64,000 nt of DNA from the NCBI GenBank assembly GCA_002943765.1, contig PQWQ01000003.1, positions 62,001 through 126,000 of the forward strand. The letters run 5' to 3'. Below, piece by piece: positions 58,777-64,000 of the stretch. The notes below the pieces were generated by a model. The model searched no databases and was not told where the DNA came from. It was given only the letters and a program-made list of their open reading frames with translations. Position 1 is the stretch's first letter. The number at the start of each line of letters is the position of its first letter. Source of the DNA: Psoroptes ovis (taxonomy: Eukaryota > Arthropoda > Arachnida > Sarcoptiformes > Psoroptidae). Made by a program: the position numbers and the translations under genes.

Positions 58777-60562
58777 GTTGTTGTTGGCTGGTGGTCGGTA
58801 ATGAGATGAGATGAAAATATTTCAAAATTTACTCTCAATTCAACTCAAGGGTTGTTGTTTTACCTGTTGTTTATTTATTTTTATTTATTTATTTTTGATT
58901 TTTCGAAATAACAATAATGTTGTTGTTGTTGATGATCATGATATAGATGATGATATCACATATCATTTCATACATATGAAACATGATTCATTAGTTGTAA
59001 TGCTCAAGTTCAATAACAATCTTTTAAGGGGTAAAATGTTAAATATACAACACCGACAACAACAGCAACAGGTTAATGAATGAGGAAGACATATCAGAAA
59101 TAAAACAGAATAAACAGGAGAAGTGAACAAACACACACATACGAAAAACCAGCTTTGACATTTGAAATTTTTTCAAGTTTTTTTGAGTCATAGAAAGTGG
59201 ATGGTCGAATACTTCAATACCTTTGAATTTTGATTAATTTTGAATACTTTAATGACTTTGAATACGTTGAAACATTAATCACAATTGAATTTGATTAATT
59301 AAATTGGATTTATAGAATTGAATCACACTTGTTGATCATTTTTTGATTTGAATTTTTTGTCAGTTTGGATTTGCCATTGAACACAATTGAATTTCATCAC
59401 AATTTCTGCATTTTTTGTATTCGTTTTAATTCACTTTAACATGGAATTATTCATACGTTTGATTTGATTGAATAGAAACAAATCAAATCCGATTTTTGTT
59501 TTTGTTAAATCAAATCATAAAAACATTGATTGATTGATTGAAAGCTACGAATCAATACATTTGACGACGATATGGAAGGAAATGTTACGTAATAACATTC
59601 GAAGAACACAATTAAAACAAAAACACATTTGAAACTTGTCAAATTGAAATGGAAAAATTGTCAAATTAATACAAATTAATACAATTTTACAAGGAATTTC
59701 ACGGCATTTCATTATTATAATGAATTCAATTGAATTGACGATTGATTGATCGAATGTCATGGCATATTAATTCAATTGTTTTGATTAAAATGAATTCGAA
59801 TTTAGTAGAAATGATTGAAATATGATTGAAATGATGATCGGTAATGATCATACTCATACAATTAATGATTATACATTCAATTAATGCCGATGATTATTAC
59901 ATCAAAAACCTTTGGTTGTTGTTCATGGAAATATTTTAAGTTCGATATGATTCATTATTCAATTATTGAAACAGAGATATTTGAATTGATTCGCCGATAT
60001 TTCGATTGATGATCATTAGTTGATTCGATGCTCATTAGTCGATGATTGAAAATTGTTCTGTTTATTTTGACTTAAATTTTTTTCAATCAATCTTTCATTG
60101 ATCAATCAAATATTCAACGATATGACGTGTTCATATTTTCACTGATAATGAACATTCATCATCATTCATCGATGAAAGTTAATTATTGATTTTGTATGAA
60201 TGTGTTTGGTTTGATTGTATTTTTGCATTTTTGAAGATTATTGTTTGTTGATGATGATGATTTACTGATGTTAACTCATCGATGAAATATTTTTTTCGCA
60301 TTTTTTTCATCTTTTAAATCGAATAAATACAAATCAACGATTATCGGTGCAATACTGCTGTTTAGGAGTGCAATTTTTGAAATATTTTTGAAAAAATTAT
60401 TTCTCCAATCTCATCAGAGCTATAGCCTCATCATCATCGCCATCATAATCAATGAACAGCGTATTCATTCGATTGAAACCAGCGAAAAAATGATCAAATA
60501 AAATCAAATGAATTAATCATCATCATCATCATCATTGTTGTTTGCTGTTTGTGATTATTAAT

Positions 60563-60644
60563 ATTAGGTTGTCCGAAAAGTTCATTCGGCTTAATCATTA
60601 CAGTTGCTCGATGAAAATCGGCCAAAACTTTTCGGACAACCTAG
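60563..60644. mobile_element. Mariner-type MITE copy 13 (subfamily B, reversed)
   Basis: Left end TATTAGGTTGTCCGAAAAGT, right end CTTTTCGGACAACCTAG. The interior CAGTTGCTCGATGAAAATCG is the reverse complement of the subfamily B core of copies 10 and 12. Confidence 0.88.
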
Positions 60645-60820
60645 AAATTATCAGTTGATTATTTCAGTTGATGATAAATGATCGTTTTAATTTTTGAAAA
60701 AAAATTTCAATTTTTGAATTTCACCATTATTCATTCATAAACACATCGTTATTCATTCACTGTTGTTGACGATCGTAATCGTTCAACCGGTAAAACAAAC
60801 ACCAGAACAAACACACTAGA

Positions 60821-60895
60821 ATGGCTGCACACATAGCACAATGGATGATCGAGAAGCTCGACGAGCTTCGACTGTACAAAAATTGTAATCAATTT
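60821..60895 (+). CDS. Possible isolated first coding exon (about 20-24 codons)
   Basis: In otherwise AT-rich non-coding DNA, a GC-richer patch begins with ATGG in good context and reads MAAHIAQWMIEKLDELRLYKN, an amphipathic helix-like N-terminus, up to a GTAATC that could be a splice donor at about 60885. If not spliced, it ends in TAA at 60898. The rest of the gene would lie beyond the window or behind a long intron. This is suggestive only; there is no downstream partner exon in phase that I can defend. Confidence 0.28.
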
Positions 60896-63800
60896 TAATT
60901 TAAATTCATATTTTTACGAAGAAGATTTTCCATTGAAAATAAATGGATAAAATTCATGGAATGAAAGGATTTTTTCATCATTCATTTCAATGTTTGATTC
61001 ATATTTTAAATAATAATTTCAAAATATTGAATAAGGAACAGAAAAATTCATTTTTTAATCATTTTTCCACCATTCTCTTCTCAGTGTATGTTGATTCAAT
61101 TTCATTGATTTTCATTTACTCAGTTCATTTTCACATTTTATTTTCAGTTTTTCTGGGATAAAAGTAGAAAATTTTGACGAAAAAACTCTTAATGATAATG
61201 ATGATGATGATGAAGAAATTTGACCATGTAAAATATGAAAATTGTGTGATAATTTCTTAATTTTTTTTTATATTAATTTGATTCACTTTACAATAATGAT
61301 TTGATTCGTATATTTTGGACGATTTTTGATTATTTTTCAAGATTGAATTGATTCATTTATTTTGATGCTGAGAATTGAATGAGAATTGTAATTCGTATTA
61401 TTCAATTAATGATTGTCGTATTGGAATTATAAATGATTGATTCGAAAATTTAAAAATTAAAAATTTTTCTTAAAAATTAAGAAATTTAAGAAAAATTAAA
61501 GTTTCCTTGAAAACAAAAAAAAAAAAAAAAATCAGTGCATCACTGATTCTTTGATAATTATTTTTGAAATTTTCAAAAATTTTCAAAACAAAACAAATGG
61601 AAAAACAAATCAAACATTAATCAATCAAAGCAAAGCAAAAATAATAATCAAAGGATTTAAAAATTTTTAAATTTTCAAAAATAACAAAGTAAATAATAAT
61701 AATAATTCAAATTGATTGAATGAATGCAATAATAATAATTAAAATAATGATTGATTTAATAATGATTGATATAATAATATTTGAAAAATGAATAGGAAAA
61801 TTCAATACGTGAAACAAACTTAAAAAACAAATAACAAAGTTATCTAAAAAAAATAATGATCATAATTAAGCATTGTTGGTTTGGTCACATTCATCAATTT
61901 ATCTATCCATTCATTTGTTTGTTTCAATTCAAATGATAATAATTTTAGTAAAAGTGGACAATCATCAATATGTAAGCGCGTATTCATTCATTCATTCATT
62001 CAATCATTTTCTCCTTTCAATTTTTCAAATGTTTTTCTGTCTTGATCGCCTGTCACTAAGCCGCCGCCATTGTCGTCTACCTTCATGCCTCTGTGATGCC
62101 AAATATGTTTTTTTTTTAATATCAAAGATATAATGATAATGATAGTATTGATAATAATAATCATTATTATTATTATTATTTTACATTAATAGTTTGATGT
62201 TGTTAAAGTAAATAAGCTAAAGTAAATAAATACGATGATGATGTTTATACACGTGTATTTTTCTGCCATTTCATCCATGTATTTTCAAGCTTCAGTATGG
62301 ATGGATTGATTGTAGAGAGAAGAGACAAGAAAATACGCACGTATTTGAAATCGTATTTGAAATCATCTAAGAAGAAAACTGTAGAAAGCGATCTTTGATA
62401 CGATCAAATGAAATCTTAAAGAAATCGGAGAGAATTAATACATTTTGTGCTTGCGTCCGTAAATATCTGTGTGTTAATATGTGTGCCTTAATATATGTGC
62501 AAAGATGTAATTATTTTCAATGGAAAAATGAATATGAATTGATAATGTGAAAATGCTTCGATGAAAATCCAATTCAATCAAATCGAATTTTTCAATTTTT
62601 GATCCGATTTAGTTCTTAAAGTATTCTTAAATTATTTCCAAATTTACAGGGAGGCAAACAAAGCAAATAAGAACTGAAAATTTCTAAAAAACAAATAATA
62701 CAAAGGTGCAAAGAGTTAAGCTCTGTGTCTGATTTGAAATTTTGATAAACGCATTTTCTTAATAAGAAAAGGTAAGAAAACCTTTCAAATAAGCTTATCC
62801 TCGCCTATTAACAATTGCGTTATTTTCCATCCGAATGCTACGAAATGCACATTGACTATATCCATGCAGCAGCCATCAAAACTGATGCAAACATTGATGG
62901 AAAAATCATCGAAAAATGACCTTCCAAGCAATACAACAACAACAAACTGACATAACAATCGATTATTTTTGATTATTATTTAAAAATTCATTAAATTTAA
63001 TTGTATAACACACAGACACACACACACAGGCACACAGCGAGAAAAGATATCATTATATTTCTGTTCAATACTTTTGATTATGATTATTACTTGTCATTTT
63101 TGAAAAAATATTGTTTCAATATTATTCCATCAATATTGTTATGGACAAGCTAAAATTTCTTTGAAAATTCAATGATTGATTGATCGAATAATTGATTTAT
63201 TTGGATTTTTCATTTGTTTGTTTGCTTTGAATATGGATTGGAATAATTCTTTGAAAAGATTTGATCGAAATCAAAGCAAATGAATTTCAAGCTGAATTTC
63301 ACGATCATCAATTGATTTATGTGATATTAATACATTGTCATATTGTCAATGATATTATTCATATTTGTTCTATCATTCATTATCCAATGGTTCATTCATT
63401 CATTCATTCATATTTTCATTTTCATTTTCATTTTTAATTCAATCGAATCAATCATTGAATCAATCAAATTCAAATTAAAAACATGAAAAAATATCGAAAT
63501 AAAAATTTCCATAAAAAGTTTTTGACAATTTTTCAATTTTCCAATAATCAATTTATTTCATTTAATTTGAGTTTTTGTTTTTTTCTGATGACTCTAATGG
63601 AATCAAAACAGAGAATCTTCATGAAAATTGATGTGGTCAAATCAATTTTAAAAGTCAAATATTTCTATGTGTCCGAATAGCAAAGAAGAACATGGAAAAA
63701 GTTCAAAATTTATCCTAAAAATTTTCAAAAAACCAAAAACAACAACCCTCGAAACATCCTGAATATGACATTTATTAATGTTTGATGGCATAAAATTTGA

Positions 63801-64000
63801 TTTTTTTCGGGGCCAAAATCATTTTTGGGGCCAAAATTGCCCCAAAAAAAACAAACTCTTTGGTCCAATATTTGGCCCAACATTTGACAGATATTGGCCC
63901 AAATAACTCCTAGGAATAGAAATGTCAAAACTCCTCAGATCAATTTTGACAATTTTCAATTCATCTCTCTTCTCTTCTCTTTTAACCAAACATCCATCGA

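Larger units (their letters stand above)
58574..64000. other. Long non-coding region
   Basis: About 5.4 kb without a supported complete gene. The start holds the MMP promoter and 5' UTR. It contains MITE copy 13 (60563-60644), a possible first coding exon at 60821, a poly-A run near 61517-61533, ATTC and CACACA microsatellites (about 61980-62005 and 63006-63040), and a GGCC-rich repeat near 63805-63900. Short frames here look like chance openings in AT-rich DNA. Confidence 0.45.

Noticed and set aside
61873..62133. Plus-strand 86-codon frame with Cys/Arg-rich end
   Set aside because: It lies in simple-repeat-rich DNA and has no splice, promoter or composition support beyond a small GCC/CGC patch.
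1..64000. tRNA, rRNA and CRISPR-like arrays
   Set aside because: A scan for GGTTCGAATCC-type T-loops, rRNA-like GC-rich blocks and regularly spaced repeats found none. The scattered MITEs are not regularly spaced.

Overview
The window looks like nuclear DNA of a compact-genome arthropod, most likely an acariform (astigmatid, dust-mite-like) mite. The basis is a very AT-rich sequence, dense intron-poor genes with short introns (about 50-110 bp, GT..AG), TATA boxes of the TATAAAAG/TATATAAA type, arthropod-type glycine-rich secreted proteins, a GPI-type matrix metalloprotease, and a UDP-glycosyltransferase of the soluble bacterial-like type known from mites. The species assignment is inference. 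There are no bacterial operons, no CRISPR array and no recognisable tRNA or rRNA genes.

Layout. 1-2.4 kb is non-coding, with simple repeats, a mariner-type MITE and a piggyBac-type MITE. 2.4-9.9 kb holds a small hypothetical gene, a PTPMT1-like mitochondrial phosphatase, a small membrane protein, CCT3 (chaperonin gamma) and nicotinamide riboside kinase on the minus strand, and a TATA-driven UDP-glycosyltransferase. 10.2-12.85 kb is one long exon of a low-complexity basic/acidic protein. 12.9-16.1 kb is repeat-rich non-coding DNA. 16.1-18.9 kb is a divergent FEM1-like ankyrin protein. 19.5-28.9 kb is dense: UBE2Q-type E2, mitochondrial ribosomal protein S16, a PHD+SAM chromatin protein, a secreted S1 serine protease and a PPxY membrane protein. 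32.3-37.6 kb has two paralogous glycine-rich secreted proteins flanking an SLC41 magnesium transporter. 37.9-45.9 kb carries eIF5B, a ZFR/Zn72D-type RNA-binding protein and a small basic protein. 48.8-52.3 kb carries a cyclase (kynurenine-formamidase-like) locus with two alternative or duplicated 3' exons. 53.2-58.6 kb is a seven-exon matrix metalloprotease. 58.6-64 kb is mostly non-coding.

The genes do not form one pathway; this is ordinary eukaryotic gene mixing of housekeeping and secreted products. The main unifying non-gene signal is a family of about 80-bp near-palindromic elements with TTAGGTTGTCC-type ends. I count 13 copies in at least three subfamilies, several inside introns. Exon boundaries were assigned by eye from splice consensus, reading-phase continuity and family similarity; wherever I give a total length, the phases add up to an uninterrupted reading frame.
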